In this document: piece after piece, positions 33,403 to 42,847 of the stretch
Layout: each line of letters opens with the position of its first letter
Numbering within the stretch: the first letter of the stretch is position 1
Origin: Bryobacterales bacterium
GTDB lineage: Bacteria > Acidobacteriota > Terriglobia > Bryobacterales > Bryobacteraceae
DNA: 58,154 nt
Direction: 5' to 3'
Assembly: GCA_003167255.1 (NCBI GenBank)
Contig: PMTR01000016.1
Location: 23,116 to 81,269 of the forward strand
Notes under the pieces: generated by a model
The model's database searches: none
What the model was told of the DNA's origin: nothing
Seen by the model: only the letters and a program-made list of their open reading frames with translations
Program-made: the position numbers and the translations under genes

Positions 33403-34231
33403 TGCATTCGTCCTTTCTGTCGCGTTGGCTCACCGGCTTCCGAGCCTGAACCAGGTACGCATAGCCGCTCCGCGCCAGCACAGGCCAGCCCCCGCCGGCC
33501 ATGCGCTCCAGGTGTTCGTGAAGCCACGCTCCGGCCGCCCCTTGAAAGAGCTTGTGTTTGAAGAAGGTGAACGGGCCGAATCCCGTAGTGAAACAGTCGC
33601 CCTTCTTCAGACCACCGAGCCTCAGCAATCGATCCAGGTCCCTGGAAGAATGAGTGCGCGCATGAACCCTGTTCCCCACATGCGCCTGCCGGCGTATCCA
33701 ATTCTTGAGAGGCGCCCATAACGGGTTGAACCAGGGGTCCATCACCCGTTGCAGAGACCAGCGGTTGGTTGCGCTCAGAATCAGATGGCCGCCCGGACGC
33801 AGCACCCGGAGCAGTTCCGCCAGCATCAAGTCCGGAGAGTCTACCCATTCCATTACCGCGATCCCTACCGCCACGTGGAAACTTTGGTTCGCAAAGGGCA
33901 GCGCTTCTCCCGCGCAACAGCTCACTCCGACCAATTTCTCAACCCTCCGCGCCGCAGCCAGCTCGCGCGTCATGAGCAGCATCTTTTCCACCGGGTCGGT
34001 CGCCTGTACCAGAAGCCCGCGCTCGGCCAGGGCAACCGCATTCCAACCTGCCCCGCAGCCGATCTCGATGGCCTTCGCGCCGGGTCCCAGCCCCAGGCCA
34101 TCCACCAACGCCAGCGCTTTCCGCTGCCGCTCGGCATACACGGCACCCTCCACGCCCGGCGAGCCGTAGACGTCCCGCCAGAACGCCGCTGTCCGCTCGA
34201 AATGATCACGGGTTGCTGAGGATTTCGGCAT
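33383..34231 (-). CDS. SAM-dependent class I methyltransferase
   Basis: The start at 34231 (MPKSSATRD) overlaps the deacetylase end by 26 bp. The motifs are AIEIGCGAGWNAVAL (motif I, SAM binding), VQATDPVEKM (the acidic ribose loop), VAVGIAVMEWVDSPDL (motif III region) and LRPGGHLIL (post-IV). The domain ends near residue 200, and a basic C-terminal part follows. In this cluster it is expected to O-methylate a sugar or a lipid-linked intermediate. Confidence 0.85.
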   Translation of the reverse strand: MPKSSATRDHFERTAAFWRDVYGSPGVEGAVYAERQRKALALVDGLGLGPGAKAIEIGCGAGWNAVALAERGLLVQATDPVEKMLLMTRELAAARRVEKLVGVSCCAGEALPFANQSFHVAVGIAVMEWVDSPDLMLAELLRVLRPGGHLILSATNRWSLQRVMDPWFNPLWAPLKNWIRRQAHVGNRVHARTHSSRDLDRLLRLGGLKKGDCFTTGFGPFTFFKHKLFQGAAGAWLHEHLERMAGGGWPVLARSGYAYLVQARKPVSQRDRKDECSDTQAA

Positions 34232-35129
34232 TGTCCTGCCCTCCGCTCTCCACATCGGCGGGAATCAAGTCTCGCATGGGAAGAATGTCAAGTTGGCCCG
34301 CGTCGCGCAGGCTCGCTGCGCGCTCAAAGATCTGGCGCAACCCATCCAGCATCGCCTCCGTGCGGCGTGTCAGGTCGGTGGGGTGGAACCAGAGGTGAAA
34401 CAAGCGCTTCTGGCGTAGGGCCGCGTTCAATCCACGCTTGGCCCTCAGCACCCGAAGCCATACCGGCAGGTAGCGCCGCAGCCCGAAGGCCGGCGTGTAC
34501 AGCATGGAACCGGGAATGCTCCACATCCCCTGGTTCTCTTGCGGCATCACGCAGACCGGGGTGCGCGCGGAAAGAATCGCCAGCAGGTGGCCGAACCGCC
34601 GCACCACCCTTGGTTGCGACTCGTACCAGACCGGCTCCTCTCCGCGGTAGCAGCGGAAACCATGGCGCCTGGCGATATCCAGGTGCCCGATGCGGTTTCG
34701 CGGCAGGATGAGCGTTTGAAAATCCACGGCATTGGCGCGCGCCACGCGCACCCAATCGCCCAGTTCGCGCTCCGCCATCGCCGCCGTGCAGGTGGGCGCG
34801 CCCAGAATGGCGTGCGTCATCGTGTGCGAACCAATTTCCTGCCGCACCGGGCAGCGGCGGATTTTCTCGATCAGCTCGGAGCCGTACAGCAGAGGGTCTT
34901 CGTGGTCCTTCTTGAGAAACAGGTTGCCCACCACGCCCCACGTCGCGCGAATGCCGTATTCGGTGAGCAAAGCGAGCAGCCGGTCCACCACCTCCCGCCG
35001 TTCGATCTCGCAGAGTTTCCGGAAGCTCTCGCCGTACGGGCGATCTTTGGTGCCCCACATCAGCTCGAAATCGAGACTCACCGTGAAGGCAGCTCTTTCC
35101 AATTGTCCCGTTCCCCGATAAGCGTTCAT
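34206..35129 (-). CDS. NodB-like polysaccharide deacetylase
   Basis: The 307-aa protein has the NodB fold: FTVSLDFELMWG carries the motif-1 Asp, GSHTMTHA the metal-binding His-x-x-x-His, and LPRNRIGHLDI and HLWFHPTDL the later motifs. The typical TFDDG is replaced by SLDFE, as in PuuE/HpuA-like members. It removes N-acetyl groups from a glycan unit. ATGA joins it to the beta-helix gene. Confidence 0.87.
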   Translation of the reverse strand: MNAYRGTGQLERAAFTVSLDFELMWGTKDRPYGESFRKLCEIERREVVDRLLALLTEYGIRATWGVVGNLFLKKDHEDPLLYGSELIEKIRRCPVRQEIGSHTMTHAILGAPTCTAAMAERELGDWVRVARANAVDFQTLILPRNRIGHLDIARRHGFRCYRGEEPVWYESQPRVVRRFGHLLAILSARTPVCVMPQENQGMWSIPGSMLYTPAFGLRRYLPVWLRVLRAKRGLNAALRQKRLFHLWFHPTDLTRRTEAMLDGLRQIFERAASLRDAGQLDILPMRDLIPADVESGGQDNAEILSNP

Positions 35130-36421
35130 TGTCGCCTTGGATTAGCACCGGGGCCGTCGTACACGGCCCGCATTGGATTAGCACTGTGGGCGTCGTGCCC
35201 GGCCGCCCGCCATGCGGCAAACGACAACTCGGCGCCGTTGGATGGCAGCCAGCGGTTGGGGCCCGCCGAATAGAATGTGTTGTAGTCCGATTGCAGCAGA
35301 CTGTCCTGCTCCGGATTGTTGATGCGAATAAAGCCGCGATAGGCGTCGCTGGTCTGGGTGGTGAAGGCAAACATGTTGTTCACCACCATCCACGGCCCCA
35401 TACCGCCGATTTCCGCGCCCATCCCGGTGATGTTTGGGTCGTCCACAAGCAGCAGGTTCTGAGTCGCCGTCGCGCTCCCGTTGGTGATGCCGCCAAACTG
35501 GCGAAGCGCATTATTGTAGAAAACGTTCTGCGAGATGTTAATGGTGAGAACCAGTCCCACATCTCCCAGGTAGATCCCCGCCGAAGCGTTGCTCGAGACG
35601 GTGTTCCCGGTGACGCTCACATTGCCCGTGAAACTTCCCGAGATTCCACGCCCCGCCTGGTTCTGGTTGGGATTGCCGTTGCGCGAGATGTCGTTGCCGG
35701 CGATCGCCACGTTGGTGAGGTTCGGAATGTTGGCGCCGGTGTGGCCCAGGTAGATGCCATTCGCGCTCTGCCAGCCCTGGCCGCCGATGTTGTCGTGAAT
35801 GTAGTTGTTGGAAATCAGAAACCCCGCCTGCGGGCCGACGTTGCCATCGATCAGGATGCCCGCGTAGCTGTTCGTCAGGTCCAGACTGTTGGCGTAAATC
35901 TCCGAATCCTCGATGGTGGTGTTGCTTCCGTTGAACGCCAGAATGCCGTTGAACTGGTTGTCATGAATCCGGCAGTTCCGGATCGTCAGGAAGTTCGCCG
36001 TGTACGGCACTACGCCATCGCGCTGGGAGTTGCGCACCTCCAGGCCGTCCAGCACCAGGTAGGAGCGCGCACTCGCGTTCACCAGGCCGGTTTGTGTGGC
36101 CAGCGTTAAGTTCGTCCCGTCGATCGCGGGCATATTTCCCGTCCCGTAGGCGCCGAAGGTGATGGGCGCCCCGTCGCTGCCCGATGCATTGATCTGCAAC
36201 TGTTCTCCCCACTTCTCGCCCCGCTTGAGCAGCACATAATCCCCGGGGTTCAGACGCGTCTGACGGATCCGCGCCAGGCTCTGCCAGGCGCTCGACGTGG
36301 CTGTTCCCTGGTTGTTATCCGAGCCGCCCGTGTGATCCACGTAATACACCGCGCTATGCGCCGGGTGCAGGCACCCCGCCAGCAGCACCGTGATTGTTCC
36401 CAGCTTGCTAGTACGCGCCAT
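35126..36421 (-). CDS. Secreted right-handed beta-helix protein (lyase/epimerase-like)
   Basis: I start at 36421 (MARTSKLG), which overlaps the end of the WbaP-like gene by 14 bp. The signal peptide ends near HPAHS. The mature part opens with YYVDHTGGSDNNQGTA-like text followed by repeats of NxIxxN type (IRNCRIHDNQFNGI, ISNNYIHDN, VAIAGNDISRNG, VTGNTVSSN), i.e. pectate-lyase-type coils. Such proteins in exopolysaccharide operons are lyases or C5-epimerases that trim the polymer in the periplasm; catalytic residues cannot be assigned from sequence. Confidence 0.8.
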   Translation of the reverse strand: MARTSKLGTITVLLAGCLHPAHSAVYYVDHTGGSDNNQGTATSSAWQSLARIRQTRLNPGDYVLLKRGEKWGEQLQINASGSDGAPITFGAYGTGNMPAIDGTNLTLATQTGLVNASARSYLVLDGLEVRNSQRDGVVPYTANFLTIRNCRIHDNQFNGILAFNGSNTTIEDSEIYANSLDLTNSYAGILIDGNVGPQAGFLISNNYIHDNIGGQGWQSANGIYLGHTGANIPNLTNVAIAGNDISRNGNPNQNQAGRGISGSFTGNVSVTGNTVSSNASAGIYLGDVGLVLTINISQNVFYNNALRQFGGITNGSATATQNLLLVDDPNITGMGAEIGGMGPWMVVNNMFAFTTQTSDAYRGFIRINNPEQDSLLQSDYNTFYSAGPNRWLPSNGAELSFAAWRAAGHDAHSANPMRAVYDGPGANPRRQ

Positions 36422-37844
36422 ATCCCGTAACCACCACTTTGATGGTGCGCGCCAGAAGGTAAATATCCAGCCAGGGCGACCAGTTGCGCACATAATAGGT
36501 ATCCAATTCCACCCGCTCATCGTAGGAGCGCAGGTTCCGGCCCGAAACCTGCCACAAGCCCGTCAGCCCCGGAATCACCTGGCGATACAGGGCGAAGGCG
36601 CTGCCGTACTTCTGAATCTCGCTATCTACGATGGGCCGCGGCCCCACCATGCTCATCTCGCCGCGCACCACGTTGACCAATTGGGGAAGCTCATCCAGGC
36701 TGGCTTTGCGCAGAATGCGGCCCAGCCTGGTGACGCGCGGATCGTTTTTCAGTTTCTGGCCGCTCCGCCATTCTTCCGCCGCTTCCGGGTTCTTCGCCAG
36801 GTGGCCGGCCAGCATCTGCTCCGAATTCACCCGCATGGTGCGGAATTTCCACACCCAGAATTTCTCGCAATCCAGACCTATGCGGCTCTGCCGGTAGAGA
36901 ACCTTGCCGGGCGATTCCAGCTTGGTCAGCAAAGCGATCAATGCCAGCAGTGGTGACAGACACACCAGCAACAGCAAAGAGAACGCCAGATCCAGCAGCC
37001 GCTTGGCGGTGCGTGGACCGGCCATCAGCAGATTCTTCCGCATTTCCAGAGCCAGCACGCGGTTCAAGTCCCTGGTCTCAACCCCAATCGAAGACAGGCC
37101 GTGCAGCTTGGGAACCATGAACACCCTCGAAAACGTCTGTGCGTGCATATCCAGAAGCGCCACCATATCCGGCATGGGCACATCCTGCAAAGCCACAATC
37201 GCTCGCGTGATATTGGCGCCCTTGGCGAATGCCGGCGCGCTCGAGATGGGTCCCCGCACCACGATGCCATGTACCACCGTTCCCCGAGGCACGTTGTCGT
37301 CGAACACCGCCGCCGGCCGCAGGCCAATCTCCGGATGCCGCGCCAGCTTGCGGAGAATCGCCTCGCCTGACCCGGTGGCGCCGAGCACCACCACCCGGTA
37401 TCCCCACCACGGCTGGTCCGCCACCGCCGCGCGTATCATGGAACGCAGCAGCGGCACCACCACCAGGCAGGCCACCCAGGCGCCGAAGAATGCCAGACGG
37501 GAGTAAGCGCCGGGATTGCGCAACAGGAACGTAAGCGCCCCCAGCACCAGGAAGACCAGCGTGGTTGCGTAACTGGTGGTTCGCAACTCCGCCACCGGGC
37601 TCAACACCACCCCCGGATACAACCCGAACAGTGCGTAAGCGGCGGGGAATAGGCCCAGCAGCGGCCACAGACGCCAATATACGCCCAGATCGAAGTTTCC
37701 GCGAAAGATCTGTCTCACCATCACGGCCAACGCGATGGTTCCCGCGATAGCCGCAAGATCCGAGGCCGCCATCACCGACCCGGTGAAGCAGGGACGCTGC
37801 CGGGTCTCCGTCGCGGCGCCGTGCATAACAAGTGCTGTTGCCAT
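36408..37844 (-). CDS. Initiating polyprenyl glycosylphosphotransferase (WbaP-like)
   Basis: The start at 37844 has GGAG 8 bases upstream. N-terminal membrane helices (residues 25-145) are followed by a CoA-binding-like Rossmann part (VVVLGATGSGEAI). The C-terminal catalytic bacterial sugar-transferase domain has KRLLDLAFSLLLL, SRIGLDCEKFWVWKFRTM, RKASLDELPQLVNV and MSMVGPRP, all signature motifs of the WbaP/WcaJ family. It starts the repeat unit by moving a sugar-1-phosphate to undecaprenyl phosphate. It identifies the cluster as Wzx/Wzy-type. Confidence 0.93.
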   Translation of the reverse strand: MATALVMHGAATETRQRPCFTGSVMAASDLAAIAGTIALAVMVRQIFRGNFDLGVYWRLWPLLGLFPAAYALFGLYPGVVLSPVAELRTTSYATTLVFLVLGALTFLLRNPGAYSRLAFFGAWVACLVVVPLLRSMIRAAVADQPWWGYRVVVLGATGSGEAILRKLARHPEIGLRPAAVFDDNVPRGTVVHGIVVRGPISSAPAFAKGANITRAIVALQDVPMPDMVALLDMHAQTFSRVFMVPKLHGLSSIGVETRDLNRVLALEMRKNLLMAGPRTAKRLLDLAFSLLLLVCLSPLLALIALLTKLESPGKVLYRQSRIGLDCEKFWVWKFRTMRVNSEQMLAGHLAKNPEAAEEWRSGQKLKNDPRVTRLGRILRKASLDELPQLVNVVRGEMSMVGPRPIVDSEIQKYGSAFALYRQVIPGLTGLWQVSGRNLRSYDERVELDTYYVRNWSPWLDIYLLARTIKVVVTGYGAY

Positions 37845-37854
37845 CAAGTATCTC

Positions 37855-38979
37855 CTACGCGTGCGCCGGCGTTTCCACCGGCATTCCAGTCACTTCCTGG
37901 TAAAGCGAAACCGTCTCCGTCAACATCCGGCCAAACGTGAATCGCTGTTCAAACCTGCGCCGGCCGTTGGCGCCCATCCGTTCCCGTTCCCCCGCATCGC
38001 CGATCAACCGCTCCAGCGCCTCCGCCAGGCTCTCGATCGACTGCTTCGGAACCACGTATCCGTTGTGCCCATCCGTTACCGCTTCCCTCACCCCGCCGAC
38101 ATCCGAAGCCACCACCGGCAGACCCGCCCGCATGGCTTCGAGTATGCTCCTCGGAAACGCTTCCGACCGCGAAGAGAGTACGAACATCTGCGCCGATGCG
38201 AGCGCCTCCGCCACCTGTACCGTGTGGCCGGCAAACTGCACCCGGCCCTGCATTCCCAAGGCCAGCACACGCGCGCGCACCGGTCTCTGCAACGGGCCTT
38301 CGCCCACCAGCGAAAGGCTCCAGCGCAGGTGTTGCACTTTTCCCAACGCCTCCACCAACGTGTCGTGATCTTTCGGCGCCTCAAAGCGCGCCACCATAAC
38401 GATGTGGGGCGGGTTGAGCCCCGGCCAGGCCCGCTGCCCGGCCGCCACCTCCGGCATCCCGTTGTGAATCACCCGGTGCCGCCGCGCACTGCCAATGCCA
38501 TACTGCAGCGCCAGTTTCCGCTCGTACTCGCACACGTTGACGATCCCCGCCGCCAGCGGCGCGGTGGCCCGTTCCACCAGCCGGTAGATCCAGCCCTGGC
38601 GGCGCGAGATCCGGTCCGTAATGGCCCAACCGTGCGGCGTGTACAGCACCGGAATGCCCGTTCCCGAGCAGGCCAGTCTGGCGATACAGCCAGCCTTGGC
38701 GGTATGGGCCGAAACCAGGTCCGGCCGGATGCTCTTGATCGCCTTCGCCAGTTCCCGCACGGCCAGCGCGTCCTGCCAGGGGCTGACCTGGCGGCAAAGG
38801 TGTCGCAGCGAAACCACCGGGATGCCGCACTCTTCCAATTCGCGGCTCACCATGCCGGTCCCGCCCACCACTACCGTCGGCTGGTGTCCCCCCGCCATCA
38901 GCGCCCGCGAGAGATCGCGGACGTGAACGGTGGCTCCTCCCACTGCATCGGCGCGCGTAATGACAAAAGCAATCTTCAT
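37855..38979 (-). CDS. GT4-family glycosyltransferase
   Basis: The start at 38979 (MKIAFVITRA) follows the upstream stop by 4 bases. The GT-B fold shows the N-lobe GGATVHVRDLSRAL, the hinge text IHNGMP, HIVMVARFEAPKDHDTL, and the donor site SSRSEAFPRSILEAMRAGLPVVASDVGG with its Glu-x7-Glu pattern. The 374-aa length is typical. It adds one sugar to the lipid-linked unit. Confidence 0.9.
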   Translation of the reverse strand: MKIAFVITRADAVGGATVHVRDLSRALMAGGHQPTVVVGGTGMVSRELEECGIPVVSLRHLCRQVSPWQDALAVRELAKAIKSIRPDLVSAHTAKAGCIARLACSGTGIPVLYTPHGWAITDRISRRQGWIYRLVERATAPLAAGIVNVCEYERKLALQYGIGSARRHRVIHNGMPEVAAGQRAWPGLNPPHIVMVARFEAPKDHDTLVEALGKVQHLRWSLSLVGEGPLQRPVRARVLALGMQGRVQFAGHTVQVAEALASAQMFVLSSRSEAFPRSILEAMRAGLPVVASDVGGVREAVTDGHNGYVVPKQSIESLAEALERLIGDAGERERMGANGRRRFEQRFTFGRMLTETVSLYQEVTGMPVETPAHA

Positions 38980-38983
38980 GGCG

Positions 38984-39739
38984 TTATTGCAAAACCGCAA
39001 ATCTCAACCAGCGAGCAAGCTCGATGGACCCCGCGCTCAAGCGGTCCGCCAGCCCCGGCCGCCGCTGTGCGTACTCGGCCGCAATCTCCTCGAACCCGGC
39101 GATGCGCTCGCCGAACCGCTCCACGTCCTGGCCGAACCGCCGGACCTTTTCCGGCGTCCAGGCGTTGATGTGGCAGCATACCGTCCATACGCCCGCGGGC
39201 ATGCGGCGGAACCGCCCCAATTGCTGCGGAATCCACAACAGGCCGCGCCCGTTCATGTGCGGCAGCACCGAGTAACCGTCGCTGATCCGCCGGATGCCGC
39301 ACTCCGCCAGAACCTCCAGCGTGACTTCGTCGAAAGAGTGCGCCGGCGCCACCCACACCCGCGGCTCGACGCTCTGCTCCGCAAAGATCGCCGTCGCGCT
39401 CCGTAACTTGCCGAGCTGCCGGCCGCGGCCCAGGCCCGCAAATTCGCTATAGCGATTGCGGCCAATGATGCCGGGCTCGGTGGTGATGTATACGTGCTGA
39501 TAGCCGTGCAAGCCCATGGTCCAGCCCTGGCTCTGCCAGCGCCGTGCCTGCTCCCAGAAATCCGCCCGTGCCGGCGCCACGTTCAGGTGGGCGTCGCGGT
39601 TATCGGGCACAATCGCCACCAGCGGACGCACACCGTTGGCGTGCAGCACGCTTTCGACTTCGCGCCATACCGTCCAGTTCATTCCCGGACAGACATCGTC
39701 GAAGCGCAGCAGATATTTGGCGGCCGTTACCAATTCCAT
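38984..39739 (-). CDS. DUF2334-like deacetylase-fold protein
   Basis: The ATG at 39739 lies inside the end of the previous gene (13-bp overlap). The 251-aa protein starts with KYLLRFDDVCPGM (motif-1 Asp-Asp), followed by VAIVPDNRD, GLHGYQHVY (motif 2, His-Gly-x-x-His) and VAPAHSFD. This resembles the NodB-like DUF2334 family. It is probably a second deacetylase for the polymer, differing from the one at 34206 by a true Asp-Asp motif and a shorter body. Confidence 0.8.
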   Translation of the reverse strand: MELVTAAKYLLRFDDVCPGMNWTVWREVESVLHANGVRPLVAIVPDNRDAHLNVAPARADFWEQARRWQSQGWTMGLHGYQHVYITTEPGIIGRNRYSEFAGLGRGRQLGKLRSATAIFAEQSVEPRVWVAPAHSFDEVTLEVLAECGIRRISDGYSVLPHMNGRGLLWIPQQLGRFRRMPAGVWTVCCHINAWTPEKVRRFGQDVERFGERIAGFEEIAAEYAQRRPGLADRLSAGSIELARWLRFAVLQ

Positions 39740-40494
39740 TTCCTCCGGTCCAGCAGCCGCATCGCAACCCGCGCTCCGAGCGCCGCGGCGCCCATCAGGC
39801 TGTTCGAACGGTCCGCGTTGTACTGGTGAACGCGCTCTCCGCCAAAGCTCTCTTTGAAATGGTTGATCTTCAGCTTTTCCACATCCGTCTGCCCGGCATA
39901 CCAGCCGCCGAAGTCGTAAACCCCCAGGCCCGTTTCCTTGCAGTGCAGAATGTCCATCCAGTGCAGGTACCGGTTGGCCCGCCCCATCATGGTCGCTTCG
40001 AGCTTGTCCGCCACGCGGAAATGCGATGCCGAGTGGATCAGGCGCGCGCAGTTGCGCATCCGCAGATACGCATGCCACACCAGCACCCGTCCGTCCGCGC
40101 CGCGAACCCGGGAAAGATCCAGCACGTCGTGCCGCCGGAAAGCCGAGATGCGCGTGCGATTGACCCGCGGAACATTCTTGATATCGGCGAAGCGGTCGTA
40201 AAAGCCGAAAAACTCCTCTGCCAGAGCGGCGTCCGGGTGACTGTGATACTCGCAGGCAAAGTTGTCCTTGCCTGCGCGGCGGATTTCGTACCGCGTCTCT
40301 TTGTGAATTTTGGAGAGAATCGTATCGGCGTCGCACGCCAGGTCCAGGCACAGCGTGTGGAAATCGCTCGATTCGCAACCCTTCACCGGATCGGGACGAA
40401 ACTGGTAGCGCACAATGTCCGCCGGCGTGCGCGACTCCTGCTCGTCAAAAAAGAACTCCGCGACCCGCACGTGCGCCTTTTCATAAGTAATCAT
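39727..40494 (-). CDS. FemAB/GNAT-like protein
   Basis: The 255-aa protein starts 2 bases after the upstream stop. KGCESSDFHTLCLDL, HKETRYEIRRAGKDN, VWHAYLRMRN and SASHFRVADK are the sort of patterns seen in FemAB-type acetyl/aminoacyl transferases of exopolysaccharide clusters. It ends with an HFKESFGGE-like motif and a basic tail. By analogy with the larger paralogue at 31202 it may acylate the repeat unit. Confidence 0.65.
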   Translation of the reverse strand: MITYEKAHVRVAEFFFDEQESRTPADIVRYQFRPDPVKGCESSDFHTLCLDLACDADTILSKIHKETRYEIRRAGKDNFACEYHSHPDAALAEEFFGFYDRFADIKNVPRVNRTRISAFRRHDVLDLSRVRGADGRVLVWHAYLRMRNCARLIHSASHFRVADKLEATMMGRANRYLHWMDILHCKETGLGVYDFGGWYAGQTDVEKLKINHFKESFGGERVHQYNADRSNSLMGAAALGARVAMRLLDRRKWNW

Positions 40495-40496
40495 CT

Positions 40497-41696
40497 TTAG
40501 ATCTCCACCGTTTCCGGAATTCGCTTCTGCTCCAGCAGCCTTGTGTAGAGCTCTTCCCACTGGTCCAGAATTGCGTCCATGCCGAAGCGCGAAAGCACAA
40601 ACTCGCGCGCGGCCTCTCCCATGGCGCGGCGCTCGGCGTCGCTCAAGCATGCCAGCCGCTGCATCGCCAGGCCCAGCTCGCGCGGGCGCCGTGGCGGTAC
40701 CAGCAGCATGCGCTGCTCGGGCGGCAGTACTTCGGCGTTGCCGCCTACCCGGGTCGCCACCATCGGCAGCCCCGATACCCCGGCCTCCAGCATCACCAGG
40801 GGCATGCCTTCGAAAACCGAGGACAGGACCAAGCCATCCGCCGCCTGCATGAGCTGCGGGATATCGGTGCGAACTCCCAGGAAGCGGACGTACGGCGTGA
40901 TTCCCAATTCCTCCGCCAGGGCATCCAGGTGCGGCCGTTGGCTTCCCGCTCCCGCGATCAGTAGCACCTGCGTAACATCCGCCTCCAGAGCTACCGGGAA
41001 GGCGCGCAACATGGTGGCGTAGTCCTTGACCTTTTCCAGCCGCCCCACCGCCAGCCACGCAAACTCATCGCGCAGGTTCAGATTCCTTCGCTCCCGCAGC
41101 CGGACAACCTGGTTGGGCGCGTAGGCCTCCTCCGGGATGCCGTTGGGGATCACCATCAGCCGCTTTCGGGATACCGCCTTGACCCGCGCATAGCGTTCCC
41201 CGGCGGCTTCGCTCACCGCGGTGGTGATATCCGCCAGCCCGTCGGTCAACCGGTGCGCCAGCTCCCGCAGGGCCGCGCCTTCGGCCTTCACCGAGTACAT
41301 CTTGTGTCCGTGAAGCGTGCAGATCAGCACGGGCATGGGACAGAACGGCCGCGCCGTTCGCGTCAGCAGGCTGGCATGGGTCATGTGGCTGTGGACCACA
41401 TCCGGCCGGCGGTCGCGAACCTCGCTCAGAAAGCGCAGGAAGCCCGCCAGGCCGCGCACCCCGCGCTCCATTTCGAGCGATGTCACCCGCACCTGCGCGC
41501 CGCGAAAGTCCGGCAGCGGCGGGCACAAGGGCAACATGGTGACGATCTCCACGTCCCAACCCCGGCGGCTCAACCCCGCCGCCATGTTCACTACCTGTGT
41601 CTCCGCTCCTCCCGTGAGCGAAAGACAAGTGGTCACCATCATGAGGCGCGGCCGCGTCTTGGTTCGTCTTTGCCGAAGCTCTTGCGTCGGTGTCAT
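40497..41696 (-). CDS. GT4-family glycosyltransferase
   Basis: The start at 41696 makes ATGA with the previous gene. The GT-B features are SLTGGAETQVVNMAAGL, VHSHMTHA, VIPNGIPEE, LLIAGAGSQRPHL and SSVFEGMPLVMLEAGVSGLP followed by TRVGG. The 399-aa product is clearly related to the next gene and to 37855, an expanded set of GT4 enzymes that build the repeat unit. Confidence 0.9.
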   Translation of the reverse strand: MTPTQELRQRRTKTRPRLMMVTTCLSLTGGAETQVVNMAAGLSRRGWDVEIVTMLPLCPPLPDFRGAQVRVTSLEMERGVRGLAGFLRFLSEVRDRRPDVVHSHMTHASLLTRTARPFCPMPVLICTLHGHKMYSVKAEGAALRELAHRLTDGLADITTAVSEAAGERYARVKAVSRKRLMVIPNGIPEEAYAPNQVVRLRERRNLNLRDEFAWLAVGRLEKVKDYATMLRAFPVALEADVTQVLLIAGAGSQRPHLDALAEELGITPYVRFLGVRTDIPQLMQAADGLVLSSVFEGMPLVMLEAGVSGLPMVATRVGGNAEVLPPEQRMLLVPPRRPRELGLAMQRLACLSDAERRAMGEAAREFVLSRFGMDAILDQWEELYTRLLEQKRIPETVEI

Positions 41697-42847
41697 ATCG
41701 GTGTGCACTTGCCGGCGCGCACACCGGCTGTCGTTCCGGCGTACTCTTGCCCTAAAAGCTGTTCGTAAAGTTCCGTGTAAGCCCGAACCATTGCCGGAAG
41801 GTCAAAGCGTGCCAGCGCGCGCTCCCGGCCGGAGTTCCCCATCTTCCGCAGCACCGCCGGCTGGGCCTGCAGCAGGCACATCGCATCGGCCATTCCAGCG
41901 GCATCGCCCGCTTCCACCAGCAGACCGTCGCGGCCGTGCCGCACCAGTTCCGGGATGGCGCCAACGCCGGTCGCCAGGACGGCGCGCCCCGCGGACATCG
42001 CCTCCATCACCGACAACGGATTGCCTTCCCATCGGGAAGACAGCACGAAAACATCGGCCGCCCCCAAGACATCGGCGATATCGGCCCGCTGGCCGAGAAA
42101 CGTCACCTGGGCCGCGATTCCCAACCGGCTCGCAAGATCCGCCGTGGCTTCCCGCAGCGCGCCTTCTCCCGCCAGCAGCAGCCGCGCGCCGCCGATGCGC
42201 CCCGGGCCCTTCGCGAAAGCCTCCAGTAACGTGCGGTGGTCTTTTTGCGGCCAGAAGCGGGCCACCGAGAGATATACGAATTCATTCGCATCGACGCCAT
42301 GGCGCGCGCGCCACTCGGCTCGCGAAACGGCCGGCGCACAATACTGGCGCACCGGAATGCCGTTCGGAATGAGCGCCGCTTCCTGGAACCCGTACACGCG
42401 GCGGAAGCTGGCAGAAACCTCGTCGCCGATCGTTACCGCCCTGACGCCCATGCGAAACGCGAACTGTTGCAGCCAGAGTCCGGTACGGTCTACTTCCCGA
42501 TCCGCCACGTTGTGGATGGTGTGAACCATCCCCGGCACGCGCAGCGCCGCCACCGGATAGGTGTAGCGAAGGACGTAATTGTGGGTGTGCAGAATGTCGG
42601 GCCGGAAGTCGCGCAGCACGCGCATCATCCGCGGATACATCCGCAGGTCCAGACCACGCCGCTTCTCCAGGTGATACAGCCGGACACCCGCTTCCCGCAA
42701 GGAATCTTCCAGTCCGCCCGGCGTTTCGGCGTACAGGCTGACCACGCCCGTCTGAAAGCGCGCCCGATCCATGGAGCGCAGCAGGCTCGCCACCATGTTT
42801 TCCAGTCCGTAAGGCACCAGGTCCGGAACTACGTGCAGAACTCGCAT
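41693..42847 (-). CDS. GT4-family glycosyltransferase
   Basis: The start at 42847 overlaps the O-antigen ligase stop in TGATG. The features are PYGLENMVASLLRS, LHTHNYVLRY, LIPNGIPVRQY, LLAGEGALRE and SSRWEGNPLSVMEAMSAGRA followed by TGVGAIPE. The donor-site Glu pair is present. Confidence 0.9.
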   Translation of the reverse strand: MRVLHVVPDLVPYGLENMVASLLRSMDRARFQTGVVSLYAETPGGLEDSLREAGVRLYHLEKRRGLDLRMYPRMMRVLRDFRPDILHTHNYVLRYTYPVAALRVPGMVHTIHNVADREVDRTGLWLQQFAFRMGVRAVTIGDEVSASFRRVYGFQEAALIPNGIPVRQYCAPAVSRAEWRARHGVDANEFVYLSVARFWPQKDHRTLLEAFAKGPGRIGGARLLLAGEGALREATADLASRLGIAAQVTFLGQRADIADVLGAADVFVLSSRWEGNPLSVMEAMSAGRAVLATGVGAIPELVRHGRDGLLVEAGDAAGMADAMCLLQAQPAVLRKMGNSGRERALARFDLPAMVRAYTELYEQLLGQEYAGTTAGVRAGKCTPI